Of a stretch of DNA of 64,000 bases, positions 34,224 through 43,094 are shown one piece after another; the stretch's first letter is position 1, and each line of letters opens with the position of its first letter. The notes below the pieces were generated by a model. That model was not told the DNA's origin, did no database searches, and saw only the letters and a list, made by a program, of their open reading frames with translations. Origin of the DNA: Shouchella xiaoxiensis (GTDB taxonomy: Bacteria > Bacillota > Bacilli > Bacillales > Bacillaceae_D); assembly GCF_016907895.1 (NCBI RefSeq), contig NZ_JAFBCV010000004.1, positions 186,001-250,000 of the forward strand, given 5' to 3'. Made by a program: the position numbers and the translations under genes.

Positions 34224-35987
34224 ATGAGTAAAGGTAGAATTGCCGTAGTAGGCGGCGGTCTAGCTGGCCTAATGGCTACAATTAAAGCAGCGGAAAAAGG
34301 TGTGCCGGTCGATCTGTTTTCAATCGTTCCGGTAAAACGTTCTCACTCTGTTTGTGCTCAAGGCGGTATTAACGGAGCTGTAAATACTAAGGGTGAAGGA
34401 GATTCACCTTATGAACATTTTGATGACAGTGTATACGGAGGGGACTTCCTCGCCAATCAACCGCCAGTAAAAGCAATGACAGAAGCAGCTCCGTCGATCA
34501 TTCACTTAATGGATCGAATGGGTGTTATGTTTAACAGAACACCAGAAGGTTTGCTTGACTTCCGTCGTTTTGGAGGAACGCAACATCATCGAACAGCTTT
34601 TGCAGGAGCAACGACTGGCCAGCAGTTGCTATATGCGTTAGATGAGCAAGTGCGTCGTTATGAAGTTCAAGGACTTGTTACGAAGTACGAGGGTTGGGAA
34701 TTCTTGTCGGCTATCATTGATGATGGTGTTTGTAGAGGGTTGACGGCTCAAGAACTTAATTCAGCTGAAATCAGAAGTTTCGCTGCTGATGCAGTTATTA
34801 TCGCTACTGGTGGACCAGGCATTATCTTTGGGAAATCGACAAATTCAATGATTAACACGGGTTATGCCGCAGCGAAGCTTTACGAGCAAGGTGTAGCGTA
34901 TGCCAACGGGGAATTTATTCAAATTCATCCAACTGCGATCCCTGGTGACGATAAACTTCGATTGATGAGTGAATCAGCACGTGGTGAAGGTGGACGAGTT
35001 TGGACGTATAAAGACGGTAAACCTTGGTATTTCCTTGAGGAAAAATATCCTGCATATGGGAACCTCGTTCCGCGTGACATTGCGACGCGTGAAATCTTCC
35101 ATGTTTGTGTAGATGAAGGCCTTGGAATCAATGGCGAGAACATGGTATACCTAGACCTATCTCATAAAGATTCAAAAGAACTTGATATTAAATTAGGTGG
35201 AATTATTGAGATCTATGAGAAATTCATGGGCGACGATCCACGTAAAGTACCAATGAAAATATTCCCTGCAGTCCATTATTCAATGGGGGGCATGTGGATT
35301 GATTATGATCAAATGACAAATATACCTGGCCTGTTCGCGGCTGGAGAATGTGATTACTCACAGCACGGAGCAAATCGACTGGGAGCCAATTCGTTACTAT
35401 CTGCCATATATGGCGGTATGGTTGCGGGACCTAAAGCAGTTGAATATATGAATGGATTAAATAAGTCTGCAGAAGATCTTTCAACCTCATTGTTTGAGGC
35501 AGAAGTGAAGAAAGAACAGGATAAATTTGATTCAATTTTACGGATGGATGGTACAGAAAATGCCTATGTTCTTCATAAAGAATTAGGTGAGTGGATGACA
35601 GATAATGTAACGGTTGTTCGGTACAATGATAAGCTATTAAAGACTGATGAGAAAATTCAAGAGTTAACGGAACGCTTCAAGAACATTAACATTAACGACA
35701 CGGCACGATGGTCCAATCAAGGTGCTTCCTTCACTCGTCAACTGGAGGGAATGTTAAATCTGGCTCGTGTCATTACACTCGGCGCATACAATCGAAATGA
35801 GAGCCGTGGCGCTCATTACAAGCCTGATTTCCCAGAGCGTAATGATGAAGATTTCTTGAAGACAACGAAAGCCTGGTACAATCCGACAACTGGAGCACCT
35901 GACTTTGAATATGAGGAAGTTGATACTTCATTGATCAAGCCACGTAAACGTGACTATTCTCAGAAAAAGCAAGGAGCTGAAAAATAA
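34224..35987 (+). CDS. sdhA: Succinate dehydrogenase flavoprotein subunit
   Basis: 587 residues. FAD binding starts at VVGGGLAGLMA (residues 8-18); the FAD-linking His region is HSVCAQGGIN; substrate and catalytic segments are HPTAIPGD, SESARGEGG and HYSMGGMWIDYDQMTNIPGLFAAGE split along the chain. It oxidises succinate in the TCA cycle on the inner face of the membrane. ATG 34224 has GGGAG 8 bases before it. sdhB begins directly after its stop. Confidence 0.98.
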   Translation: MSKGRIAVVGGGLAGLMATIKAAEKGVPVDLFSIVPVKRSHSVCAQGGINGAVNTKGEGDSPYEHFDDSVYGGDFLANQPPVKAMTEAAPSIIHLMDRMGVMFNRTPEGLLDFRRFGGTQHHRTAFAGATTGQQLLYALDEQVRRYEVQGLVTKYEGWEFLSAIIDDGVCRGLTAQELNSAEIRSFAADAVIIATGGPGIIFGKSTNSMINTGYAAAKLYEQGVAYANGEFIQIHPTAIPGDDKLRLMSESARGEGGRVWTYKDGKPWYFLEEKYPAYGNLVPRDIATREIFHVCVDEGLGINGENMVYLDLSHKDSKELDIKLGGIIEIYEKFMGDDPRKVPMKIFPAVHYSMGGMWIDYDQMTNIPGLFAAGECDYSQHGANRLGANSLLSAIYGGMVAGPKAVEYMNGLNKSAEDLSTSLFEAEVKKEQDKFDSILRMDGTENAYVLHKELGEWMTDNVTVVRYNDKLLKTDEKIQELTERFKNININDTARWSNQGASFTRQLEGMLNLARVITLGAYNRNESRGAHYKPDFPERNDEDFLKTTKAWYNPTTGAPDFEYEEVDTSLIKPRKRDYSQKKQGAEK

Positions 35988-36740
35988 ATGAGCGAACAAA
36001 CGATAACAATCATCGTGACAAGACAAGATGGTCCAGATGGTGGTTCGTATGAGGAAGAGTTTAAAGTTCCTTATCGCCAGAATTTAAATGTCATCTCTTG
36101 TTTGATGGAAATACGTAGAAATCCGGTTAATTCTAAAGGTGAAAAAACAACGCCAATTGCTTGGGATATGAACTGCTTAGAGGAAGTTTGTGGAGCTTGT
36201 TCAATGGTTATTAATGGGAAACCGCAACAATCCTGTACGGCATTAATTGATAAGTTAGCTCAACCAATTCGTTTAGAGCCAATGAAGACATTTCCTGTTG
36301 TTCGTGACCTGATGGTTGACCGAAGCAGAATGTTTGATTCATTGAAAAAAGTGAAAGCTTGGATTCCGATTGATGGCACATACGATTTAGGACCAGGACC
36401 AAGAATGCCAGAAAAACGTCGCCAATGGGCATACGAGTTGTCGAAGTGTATGACCTGTGGAGTTTGCTTAGAATCTTGTCCAAATGTAAATTCTAATTCT
36501 GAGTTTATTGGGCCAGCGGCACTTTCTCAAGTACGTTTATTCAATGCTCATCCGACAGGAGAAATGAACAAAGAAGAGCGACTTGAAGCGTTGATGGATG
36601 ATGGAGGTTTATTGAACTGCGGGAATTCACAAAACTGCGTTCAGTCATGCCCGAAAGGAATTCCATTAACCACATCTATTGCATCATTGAACCGAGCAAC
36701 AGCATTACAATCATTTAAAAACTTTTTTGGAAGTTATTAA
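35988..36740 (+). CDS. sdhB: Succinate dehydrogenase iron-sulfur subunit
   Basis: 250 residues. The [2Fe-2S] cluster uses Cys in CLEEVCGAC and the later SC of GKPQQSC; the [4Fe-4S] and [3Fe-4S] clusters use CMTCGVCLESCP and CGNSQNCVQSCPKG. It links SdhA to the SdhC hemes. The ATG follows the SdhA stop without a gap, with AAGGAG inside the sdhA end. A terminator follows. Confidence 0.98.
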   Translation: MSEQTITIIVTRQDGPDGGSYEEEFKVPYRQNLNVISCLMEIRRNPVNSKGEKTTPIAWDMNCLEEVCGACSMVINGKPQQSCTALIDKLAQPIRLEPMKTFPVVRDLMVDRSRMFDSLKKVKAWIPIDGTYDLGPGPRMPEKRRQWAYELSKCMTCGVCLESCPNVNSNSEFIGPAALSQVRLFNAHPTGEMNKEERLEALMDDGGLLNCGNSQNCVQSCPKGIPLTTSIASLNRATALQSFKNFFGSY

Positions 36741-36747
36741 AAAAATG

Positions 36748-36777
36748 GAGGTCGTCACTGAGACGATCTCTTTTTTT
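36748..36777 (+). terminator. Terminator of sdhCAB
   Basis: GAGGTCGTC pairs with GACGATCTC (two G-T pairs possible) around ACTGA, followed by seven T. Confidence 0.9.
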
Positions 36778-36796
36778 AAACAAAGGAGCAAACGTA

Positions 36797-37246
36797 TTGA
36801 AGCGTCCACCAAGTTACATAGAGAATTATGAATCATGGGAAAAGGAATTTACTTATTATACAGATATTAAGGTCCGCTTTTCTGAAACCGATGCTTTTGG
36901 TCATGTGAATAACACAGTTGCATTTGTCTATTTTGAACAAGCACGTATTGATTTTCTTGAACAAAAAGGAATTATGAAAGAATGGCTGAAATCTGACGAG
37001 AAAAGATTAATTGTTACTGCCGATTTACAATGTAACTATCATGCTCAAATCAAGTATGGCGACCAATTGAAAATTGGTGTTAAAGTAGACTATTTAGGAA
37101 CTTCTTCAATGGATGTTCACTACATTGTAAAAAAAGAAGAAGAGGTCTGTCTAACGGGTAGAGGTACAATTGTTCAAATTGATGCGGTTTCTGGAAAAGC
37201 GACACCATTTAGTGAAGCGGTAAAAACAAAATTGTCAGCTAACTAA
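36797..37246 (+). CDS. ysmA: Acyl-CoA thioesterase, hotdog fold, YsmA-like
   Basis: 149 residues of the 4-hydroxybenzoyl-CoA thioesterase/YbgC group: VRFSETDAFGHVNNTVAFVYFEQAR holds the catalytic Asp, and the rest forms a single hotdog domain. It should hydrolyse acyl-CoA esters; the substrate is unknown. The start is TTG 36797 with AAAGGAG before it. ysmA also lies between sdhB and gerE in B. subtilis. Confidence 0.85.
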   Translation: MKRPPSYIENYESWEKEFTYYTDIKVRFSETDAFGHVNNTVAFVYFEQARIDFLEQKGIMKEWLKSDEKRLIVTADLQCNYHAQIKYGDQLKIGVKVDYLGTSSMDVHYIVKKEEEVCLTGRGTIVQIDAVSGKATPFSEAVKTKLSAN

Positions 37247-37277
37247 TAATTGATTAGCATATCTGTAACAGTAAAAG

Positions 37278-37318
37278 ATAAGGCATGGCTCACTAGTGTG
37301 TGCCATGCCTTATTGTTT
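37278..37318. terminator. Bidirectional terminator between ysmA and gerE
   Basis: ATAAGGCATGGC pairs with GCCATGCCTTAT. Downstream bases are T-rich on both sides, better on the minus strand, so it can end both converging transcripts. Confidence 0.75.
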
Positions 37319-37359
37319 GCCTTAGAAGTAACATAGAAAAAGAGTCACTAAGCAGGCTG

Positions 37360-37584
37360 TTAAATTTGAATCTCTCCAAGTCTAATAAGTTCAATAACGG
37401 CTTGAGAGCGCCCCTTTACTCCCAGCTTTTGCATTGTGTTCGATATATGATTACGAACGGTCTTTTCACTAATAAATAAGTGATTTGCTATTTCTTTTGT
37501 CGTCTGGTCTTGGACAAGTAGTTCGAATACTTCGCGTTCCCTTTTGGTAAGCAAGGGTTTAGGTCCGAAGTCTGCTCCTTTCAA
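37360..37584 (-). CDS. gerE: Spore regulator GerE
   Basis: 74 residues, exactly the B. subtilis length, consisting of one LuxR-type DNA-binding domain: LLTKREREVFELLVQD, TKEIANHLFISEKTVRNHISN and QKLGVKGRSQAVIELIRLGE. GerE controls late mother-cell coat genes with SigK. I prefer TTG 37584, which has AAGGAG 8 bases before it; the GTG at 37593 overlaps that site. A weak SigK-like promoter is upstream. Confidence 0.96.
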   Translation of the reverse strand: MKGADFGPKPLLTKREREVFELLVQDQTTKEIANHLFISEKTVRNHISNTMQKLGVKGRSQAVIELIRLGEIQI

Positions 37585-37593
37585 TATGTTCAC

Positions 37594-37999
37594 TCCTTCA
37601 TGCCGGGCTAAGAGTTGGTTGTGAAAACCGGAAAGGCTTTAGTCAAAACAGTATATGTGTTTTTTACGAAAGGTGTGAGCCTCCATTTTTAAAATGGAAG
37701 CCCTTTAATCAAACATTCTTCAAGAAATAGGTCTCGTTCTATTATTGGGACAGAGAAGAAAATTGTCACAAAAAGTCGTTTGAGAGGTGTTTGAATAGTC
37801 TTTTCTGTTGAAAGCCCTAAAAAGGCGTGCTATAATGACGATGTTTTAATGCGGAGCTAGCAAACTCAGTCTTTTTTTAAGCGTTATACAAATAAGTTGT
37901 TAGGTCTGGCTTATTGTTGGGTACATTAAAGACAAGTACTTATAACAAACAAGACGTACATTCATACGGTTCATTAAACTATAGAAAAGAGGAATTAGA
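37594..37999. other. gerE-ptsH intergenic region
   Basis: 406 bases without a gene. On the minus strand, CACATATACTG near 37649-37657 with ACAC about 15 bases upstream is a weak SigK-type promoter for gerE (CATANNNTA with one mismatch). An imperfect hairpin lies at 37680-37701. The ptsH promoter is at 37808-37836, followed by a leader of about 155 bases with AATAAG/CTTATT pairing near 37890-37914. No small open frame with a ribosome site was found. Confidence 0.6.
37808..37836 (+). promoter_or_regulatory. SigA promoter of ptsHI
   Basis: TTGAAA at 37808 and a perfect TATAAT at 37831 with a 17-base spacer. It makes ptsHI independent of any ptsG gene. Confidence 0.87.
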
Positions 38000-38263
38000 A
38001 TGGCTCAAAAAACGTTTAACATTACTGCAGAAACAGGAATTCACGCTCGTCCAGCAACACAATTAGTAAATAAAGCAGGTCAATTCTCTTCTGATATTAC
38101 GCTTGAATACAAAGGGAAGTCAGTAAACTTAAAGTCAATCATGGGCGTTATGTCTCTTGGTGTCGGGCAAGGTGCTGAAGTAACAATTAAAGCAGAAGGT
38201 ACAGATGCTGATGATGCATTGGCTGCGATTGAAGAAGTGATTAAAGAAGGTTTAGGCGAATAA
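38000..38263 (+). CDS. ptsH: Phosphocarrier protein HPr
   Basis: 87 residues. His15 (in GIHARPA) accepts phosphate from enzyme I. Ser46 (in [11 protein letters not shown]) is the HPr-kinase site, which makes P-Ser-HPr the co-repressor for CcpA, the factor expected at the two cre sites in this window. AAGAGGAA precedes the ATG. Its TAA overlaps the ATG of ptsI by one base. Confidence 0.98.
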   Translation: MAQKTFNITAETGIHARPATQLVNKAGQFSSDITLEYKGKSVNLKSIMGVMSLGVGQGAEVTIKAEGTDADDALAAIEEVIKEGLGE

Positions 38264-39984
38264 TGAGTTATTTGTTAACCGGAATTGCTGCATCGTCAGG
38301 TGTAGCAATTGCCAAAGCCTTTGTACACGAAGAACCTGACTTTACAATTAAACAAAAAGAAGCAAACAATGCTGAAGCTGAAAAGAAACGTTTAGACGAA
38401 GCATTGGCTATTTCCCGTGATGAGCTAACCGCTATTAAAGAAAAGGCGTTTTCTGAACTAGGTGAAGACAAAGCAGAGATTTTCTCAGCACACTTGCTCG
38501 TTCTTAGTGATCCAGAATTGGTTGATGCGGTGAAGTCAAAAGTGGCTGAAGAATCTGTTACTGCTGAGTTCGCATTAAATGAAGTCGCTAATATGTTTAT
38601 TAGTATGTTTGAAAACATGGATAATGAATACATGAAAGAACGTGCTGCAGATATTAGAGACGTGTCTCGACGTGTTCTAGGTCATTTAATGGGGATAGAA
38701 GTGGTTTCACTTGCTGCCATTACTGAACCGACCGTCATTATTGCCCATGACCTAACGCCTTCTGATACAGCGCAGCTGAATCCAGCGGTTATTAAAGGAT
38801 TTGCGACAGACATTGGTGGGAGAACTTCCCATTCTGCGATTATGTCGCGTTCATTAGAAATTCCAGCTGTAGTTGGAACAAAAGAAGCAACAAAACAAGT
38901 CAAGAATGGCGTCATCGTTATTGTTGATGGTATTGATGGTCAGGTTGTTGTTGATCCAACAGACGATGAATTAAAAACATACGAAGAAAAACAAGCCATG
39001 TATGCAAAACAAAAAGAAGAGTGGGCTAAATTGGTTAATGAAAAAACATTAACGAAAGATGGTGCTCATGTAGAATTAGCTGCTAACATTGGTACACCAA
39101 AAGATCTAGACGGTGTGATTGCTAATGGAGCAGAAGGAATTGGTCTATATCGGACTGAGTTTTTATATATGGGACGAAATGAGCTTCCAAGTGAAGAAGA
39201 GCAATTCGAAGCGTATAAAGAAGTTGTTGAGCGGATGGAAAACAAACCTGTTGTTATTCGTACGCTTGATATCGGTGGCGATAAGGAATTACCATACCTT
39301 GACCTCCCGGAAGAACTTAATCCGTTCTTAGGCTTCAGGGCTATTCGTTTATGCCTTGAGCAACAAGATTTATTTCGTGTTCAATTAAGAGCACTCCTTC
39401 GGGCTAGTGCTTATGGTAACCTGAAAATTATGTTCCCGATGATTGCGACGCTTGAAGAACTTCGCAGTGCGAAACAATTGTTAAGCGAAGAGAAAGACAA
39501 GCTTCTAGCTGAAGGGGTAAAAGTTGCTGAAGAAATGGAAGTAGGTATAATGGTCGAGATTCCTTCTACGGCTGTAGCTGCTCCTCAGTTTGCAAAAGAA
39601 GTTGACTTCTTTAGTATTGGAACAAATGATTTAATTCAATATACAATGGCTGCTGACCGCATGAATGAGCGTGTCTCGTACTTGTATCAACCATATCACC
39701 CTGCTGTTTTACGCTTAATTGACATGGTCATTAAAGCTGCACACGCAGAAGGGAAATGGACGGGTATGTGTGGAGAAATGGCAGGAGACGAGATTGCGAT
39801 CCCGCTCTTACTTGGTTTAGGTCTAGACGAATTTAGTATGAGTGCAACCTCCATTCTTCCAGCAAGAAGTCAGCTTACTCATCTTTCAAGAGAAGAATTA
39901 GCTGATTTTGCTCAACAAGCATTAATGGAAGATACTTCAGAAGCAGTTGAGCAATTAGTGACTAAGCATTATTCGATAGGTTAA
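38263..39984 (+). CDS. ptsI: PTS enzyme I (PEP-protein phosphotransferase)
   Basis: 573 residues, full length. The phospho-His is H190 in [12 protein letters not shown]; the PEP-binding barrel has [24 protein letters not shown], the [18 protein letters not shown] segment and [10 protein letters not shown] with the catalytic Cys. It starts sugar uptake phosphorylation by passing phosphate from PEP to HPr. It overlaps ptsH by one base and ends before a strong terminator. Confidence 0.98.
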   Translation: MSYLLTGIAASSGVAIAKAFVHEEPDFTIKQKEANNAEAEKKRLDEALAISRDELTAIKEKAFSELGEDKAEIFSAHLLVLSDPELVDAVKSKVAEESVTAEFALNEVANMFISMFENMDNEYMKERAADIRDVSRRVLGHLMGIEVVSLAAITEPTVIIAHDLTPSDTAQLNPAVIKGFATDIGGRTSHSAIMSRSLEIPAVVGTKEATKQVKNGVIVIVDGIDGQVVVDPTDDELKTYEEKQAMYAKQKEEWAKLVNEKTLTKDGAHVELAANIGTPKDLDGVIANGAEGIGLYRTEFLYMGRNELPSEEEQFEAYKEVVERMENKPVVIRTLDIGGDKELPYLDLPEELNPFLGFRAIRLCLEQQDLFRVQLRALLRASAYGNLKIMFPMIATLEELRSAKQLLSEEKDKLLAEGVKVAEEMEVGIMVEIPSTAVAAPQFAKEVDFFSIGTNDLIQYTMAADRMNERVSYLYQPYHPAVLRLIDMVIKAAHAEGKWTGMCGEMAGDEIAIPLLLGLGLDEFSMSATSILPARSQLTHLSREELADFAQQALMEDTSEAVEQLVTKHYSIG

Positions 39985-40003
39985 ATCCTTGTATGAATGT
40001 TGA

Positions 40004-40039
40004 ACAGAGAGTGGCGATTTAAGCCACTCTCTGTTTTTG
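40004..40039 (+). terminator. Terminator of ptsHI
   Basis: ACAGAGAGTGGC pairs perfectly with GCCACTCTCTGT around a 7-base loop, followed by TTTT. Confidence 0.93.
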
Positions 40040-40063
40040 TTGCTTTATTGATAAAACTGACGG

Positions 40064-40093
40064 TTGATATCAAGTAACTTTCTTAGGTACAAT
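40064..40093 (+). promoter_or_regulatory. Probable SigA promoter of the MarR gene
   Basis: TTGATA at 40064 and TACAAT at 40088 with an 18-base spacer, 37 bases before the TTG start. Confidence 0.6.
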
Positions 40094-40129
40094 AAAAGGG
40101 AATTGCATAAAAAATGGAGGTGCATTAGA

Positions 40130-40597
40130 TTGGAAAAACCTTATGACATGGAACATCGCCAGTTCGAAGATATTGAAAAATCATTGCGAAAAGTGGCGGA
40201 TTTGGTGAGGCAGAAAGGAAGAGAGATACTTGCTCACTTTCCAATTACGCCCCCTCAATTTGTCGCACTGCAATGGTTAAATGAATATGGTGATATGACC
40301 ATAGGGGAACTTTCTGACCGAATGCATCTTGCTTGCAGTACAACGACAGATTTAATTGACCGAATGGAAAAGAATGAGTTGGTTAATCGAGTTAAAGATG
40401 AACAAGACCGAAGAGTTGTTCGAATTCATTTGAAAGATAAAGGTCAAACCATTATTCGTGAAGTAATAAAAAAGCGCCAAACTTATTTAGCAGAAATGCT
40501 TGAAGACTTCTCTTGCGAACAAGTAGATGTGCTTGAAGAGAATTTGAGCCTTCTTCTAAAAACAATGAAGTCAAAGCGAGAAAGCGTTCGCTCGTAA
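40130..40597 (+). CDS. ysmB: MarR-family regulator, YsmB-like
   Basis: 155 residues with a winged helix of the MarR type: ITPPQFVALQWLNEYGDMTIGELSDRM, the recognition helix around CSTTTDLIDRMEKNELV, and the wing DEQDRRVVRIHL. Target and ligand are unknown. The start is TTG 40130 with GGAGGT 8 bases before it; the open frame extends back into the promoter, which I reject. In B. subtilis ysmB lies before racE and gerM as here. Confidence 0.85.
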   Translation: MEKPYDMEHRQFEDIEKSLRKVADLVRQKGREILAHFPITPPQFVALQWLNEYGDMTIGELSDRMHLACSTTTDLIDRMEKNELVNRVKDEQDRRVVRIHLKDKGQTIIREVIKKRQTYLAEMLEDFSCEQVDVLEENLSLLLKTMKSKRESVRS

Positions 40598-40651
40598 GTT
40601 GGTGACTTAGAACAGAGAAAGCTTTATTGTTCTAAAGGAGAGTAGAAATGA

Positions 40652-41482
40652 ATGGATAGACCGATTGGAGTAATCGATTCTGGTTTTGGAGGACTGACGG
40701 TAGCAAAAGAAATTATGCGCCAGCTACCTAAAGAGAAAATCGTGTACATCGGTGACTCAGCCCGGTGCCCATATGGTCCAAGATCAACAGAAGAGGTTAG
40801 ACAATTTACATGGGAAATGATTTATGAACTGTTAAATAAACAAGTTAAAATGATTGTCATTGCCTGTAATACGGCAACGGCTGTCGTGCTTGAAGAAGCT
40901 CGGATCGCTTTGGAAATCCCCGTAATCGGGGTCATTCAGCCAGGGGCAGTGAGAGCAATGCAAACAACGAAAAATCAGCACATCGCGGTTATAGGGACTA
41001 CAGGCACCATATCGAGTCATGCGTATACTTCTGCATTAACTGCAATTAGTGAAGATGTTCAAGTTGAAAGTTTAGCTTGTCCTTTATTCGTGCCTTTAGT
41101 TGAACAAGGAATTCTGAATGGGCAAGAGGCAGAACAAATTGTTGCTACTTCATTGGAACCTCTAGCTGATTCCTTATTTGACACACTGATATTAGGATGT
41201 ACACATTACCCATTGTTAAAACCTGTGATTGAAAAAGCAATGCCAAATCATGTTCATGTCATTTCTTCAGGTGAAGAAACCGCACGAGAAGTAAGTAGTT
41301 TACTGCATTACCATAACTTAAACCGTACAGCAGCGTGCCCACCTATTCATCGTTTTTATACAACTGGGGAGGCGGAGCCTTTTCGGGAGTTTGCGGAACG
41401 GTGGCTAACGATCAATGCGCAGAATGTGGATACGATTTCTCTCAAAAGAGGATTGGCGAATCGGGTAGGTCTAAAATGGTAA
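40652..41482 (+). CDS. racE: Glutamate racemase
   Basis: 276 residues. The two catalytic cysteines are present in VIACNTATAV and LGCTHYPLL; the N-terminal signature is GVIDSGFGGLTV and substrate contacts include GDSARCPYG. It makes D-glutamate for peptidoglycan. AAAGGAG lies 11 bases before the ATG, slightly far. It follows the MarR gene by 54 bases and is probably on the same transcript. Confidence 0.96.
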   Translation: MDRPIGVIDSGFGGLTVAKEIMRQLPKEKIVYIGDSARCPYGPRSTEEVRQFTWEMIYELLNKQVKMIVIACNTATAVVLEEARIALEIPVIGVIQPGAVRAMQTTKNQHIAVIGTTGTISSHAYTSALTAISEDVQVESLACPLFVPLVEQGILNGQEAEQIVATSLEPLADSLFDTLILGCTHYPLLKPVIEKAMPNHVHVISSGEETAREVSSLLHYHNLNRTAACPPIHRFYTTGEAEPFREFAERWLTINAQNVDTISLKRGLANRVGLKW

Positions 41483-41556
41483 ATCAATTTTTTTGAGTGA
41501 AATGCTTTATGTTTTTGAGTAAGCCGTGTATGCTAGATGTATACTTAAGATATCGT

Positions 41557-41578
41557 GACTATTGGTTTTCCGGTAGTC
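41557..41578 (+). other. Hairpin in the ferredoxin leader
   Basis: GACTATTGG pairs with CCGGTAGTC (nine pairs, two G-T) around TTTT. It ends 11 bases before the ribosome site and has no T run after it, so it is more likely a leader structure than a terminator. Confidence 0.5.
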
Positions 41579-41603
41579 TTAAATAAAAAGGAGTGTCAAG
41601 GAA

Positions 41604-41843
41604 ATGGCTTTTGTTATTTTAAGTCCGTGTATCGGAGAAAAAGCGGGCGAATGTGTTGATGTATGCCCAGTTGATTGTATTGAAGAAGGAGAAGATCAGT
41701 ACTATATTAATCCAGATATTTGTATTGACTGTGGCGCTTGTCAAGGCGTTTGTCCAGTAGATGCAATCGTGGAAGAATATGAAATGGCGCCAGAGGATCA
41801 AAAATTTCTCAAAAAAGCGGAAGACTTCTTCGGAATCGAGTAA
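41604..41843 (+). CDS. Ferredoxin with two Fe-S cluster motifs
   Basis: 79 residues. The N-terminal half has C9, C17 and C21 and a further Cys in CVDVCPVDC, the spacing of a 7Fe/8Fe ferredoxin. The second motif, CIDCGACQGVCP, is a full [4Fe-4S] ligand set. It is a small soluble electron carrier, partner unknown. AAGGAG lies upstream. It stands alone between racE and trhO, with its own terminator. The single-cluster B. subtilis Fer is a different type. Confidence 0.9.
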   Translation: MAFVILSPCIGEKAGECVDVCPVDCIEEGEDQYYINPDICIDCGACQGVCPVDAIVEEYEMAPEDQKFLKKAEDFFGIE

Positions 41844-41845
41844 GA

Positions 41846-41884
41846 AAAAAAGAGTCCAATTGATGAATTGGACTCTTTTTCTTT
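41846..41884 (+). terminator. Terminator after ferredoxin
   Basis: AAAAAGAGTCCAATT pairs with AATTGGACTCTTTTT around GATG. Confidence 0.93.
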
Positions 41885-42012
41885 TGGAAAGCTAGACTTT
41901 TAAATGTGTTTTTGTATAATAGTGTAGTGGAACGAAATGAAGCACAGATGTCATTGAATAGGTAAGACACCTACACATTGTATCTTGCAAATATAAGGAG
42001 ATAGGTGAGCAC

Positions 42013-42981
42013 ATGGAAAACGACTTTCGCGTACTATTGTATTACCATTACACAACAATTGAGGATCCAGAGCAATTCGCTCAAGACCATTTAGCTTTTT
42101 GTAAGCAAAATGATCTTAAGGGAAGAATACTTGTTGCGAATGAAGGGATTAACGGCACAGTTTCAGGCCTGAAAAAGGATACAGATCAATATAAATTAGC
42201 AATGGAAAGCGATCCTTTATTTGAAGGGATTGTTTTTAAAGAAGACGTGGAATCTGGACATGTTTTTAAAAAAATGCATGTACGTCCTCGAGCTGAGCTT
42301 GTTACATTACGTTTAAACGAAGAAGACATTGATCCTCGTCAACTAACAGGTAAATACCTTTCTCCAGTTGAGTGGAAAGAAGCGATGCAACAGGAAGATA
42401 CGGTTGTAATTGATGCGCGTAATGATTATGAATACGATGTCGGTCACTTTAGAGGAGCTGTTCGTCCAGATATAAAAACGTTTCGTGATTTACCTGAATG
42501 GATTAGAGACAATAAAGAGCAATTTGAAAACAAGAAAATATTAACGTACTGTACCGGAGGAATTCGCTGCGAGAAGTTTTCTGGCTGGTTAAAGCAAGAA
42601 GGGTTTGAAGACGTATCACAGCTCCATGGAGGAATCGTCTCTTATGGAAAAGACCAAGAGGTACAAGGGGACCTCTGGGATGGACAATGTTATGTTTTTG
42701 ACGAACGATTAACTGTACCTATTAATCACGTTAATCCATCGATTGTCGGGAAAGATTACTTTGATGGAACGCCATGTGAACGCTATGTAAATTGCGCAAA
42801 CCCAGAATGTAACAAGCAAATTCTTGCATCTGAAGAAAATGAGCATAAATATGTTCGTGGCTGTACACCAGAGTGTCGAGTACACCCACGTAACCTTTAT
42901 ATAAAGGAACAACAGTTATCTCCAGAACAGCATCAGGAAAGACTTGAAGTAATTGGAGAAAACCTCCCAGTGCGTTCATAA
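42013..42981 (+). CDS. trhO: tRNA uridine 34 hydroxylase, rhodanese family
   Basis: 322 residues. Three parts: an N-terminal acylphosphatase-like domain (about 1-95, [18 protein letters not shown]), a rhodanese domain (about 125-220) with the active Cys in CTGGIRCEK, and a C-terminal Cys-rich zinc-type region ([22 protein letters not shown]). TrhO (YceA/YbfQ) adds oxygen to U34 of certain tRNAs on the way to methoxyuridine. AAGGAG precedes the ATG. TATAAT at 41915 is a likely -10 with no clear -35. Confidence 0.93.
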   Translation: MENDFRVLLYYHYTTIEDPEQFAQDHLAFCKQNDLKGRILVANEGINGTVSGLKKDTDQYKLAMESDPLFEGIVFKEDVESGHVFKKMHVRPRAELVTLRLNEEDIDPRQLTGKYLSPVEWKEAMQQEDTVVIDARNDYEYDVGHFRGAVRPDIKTFRDLPEWIRDNKEQFENKKILTYCTGGIRCEKFSGWLKQEGFEDVSQLHGGIVSYGKDQEVQGDLWDGQCYVFDERLTVPINHVNPSIVGKDYFDGTPCERYVNCANPECNKQILASEENEHKYVRGCTPECRVHPRNLYIKEQQLSPEQHQERLEVIGENLPVRS

Positions 42982-42988
42982 ATTGATG

Positions 42989-43018
42989 AAAACACCTTAT
43001 TAATAAGGTGTTTTTTTT
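42989..43018 (+). terminator. Terminator after trhO
   Basis: AAAACACCTTATT pairs with AATAAGGTGTTTT with almost no loop beyond the A/T centre, followed by TTTT. Confidence 0.9.
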
Positions 43019-43094
43019 ATTTTATGAACAAGCTGGTCTAATTCAAGAATATGCTCGTATACATAGAAGTACAACCATTCTGGGAGGGAAAGCA

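Noticed and set aside
37680-37701. Terminator or operator hairpin near gerE
   Set aside because: The stem is imperfect and short, with no T run on either strand; it lies in an AT-rich area and may be chance.
43008-43094. 29-residue extension of GerM
   Set aside because: It would put residues before the signal peptide and lacks a ribosome site; ATG 43095 has GGGAGG.
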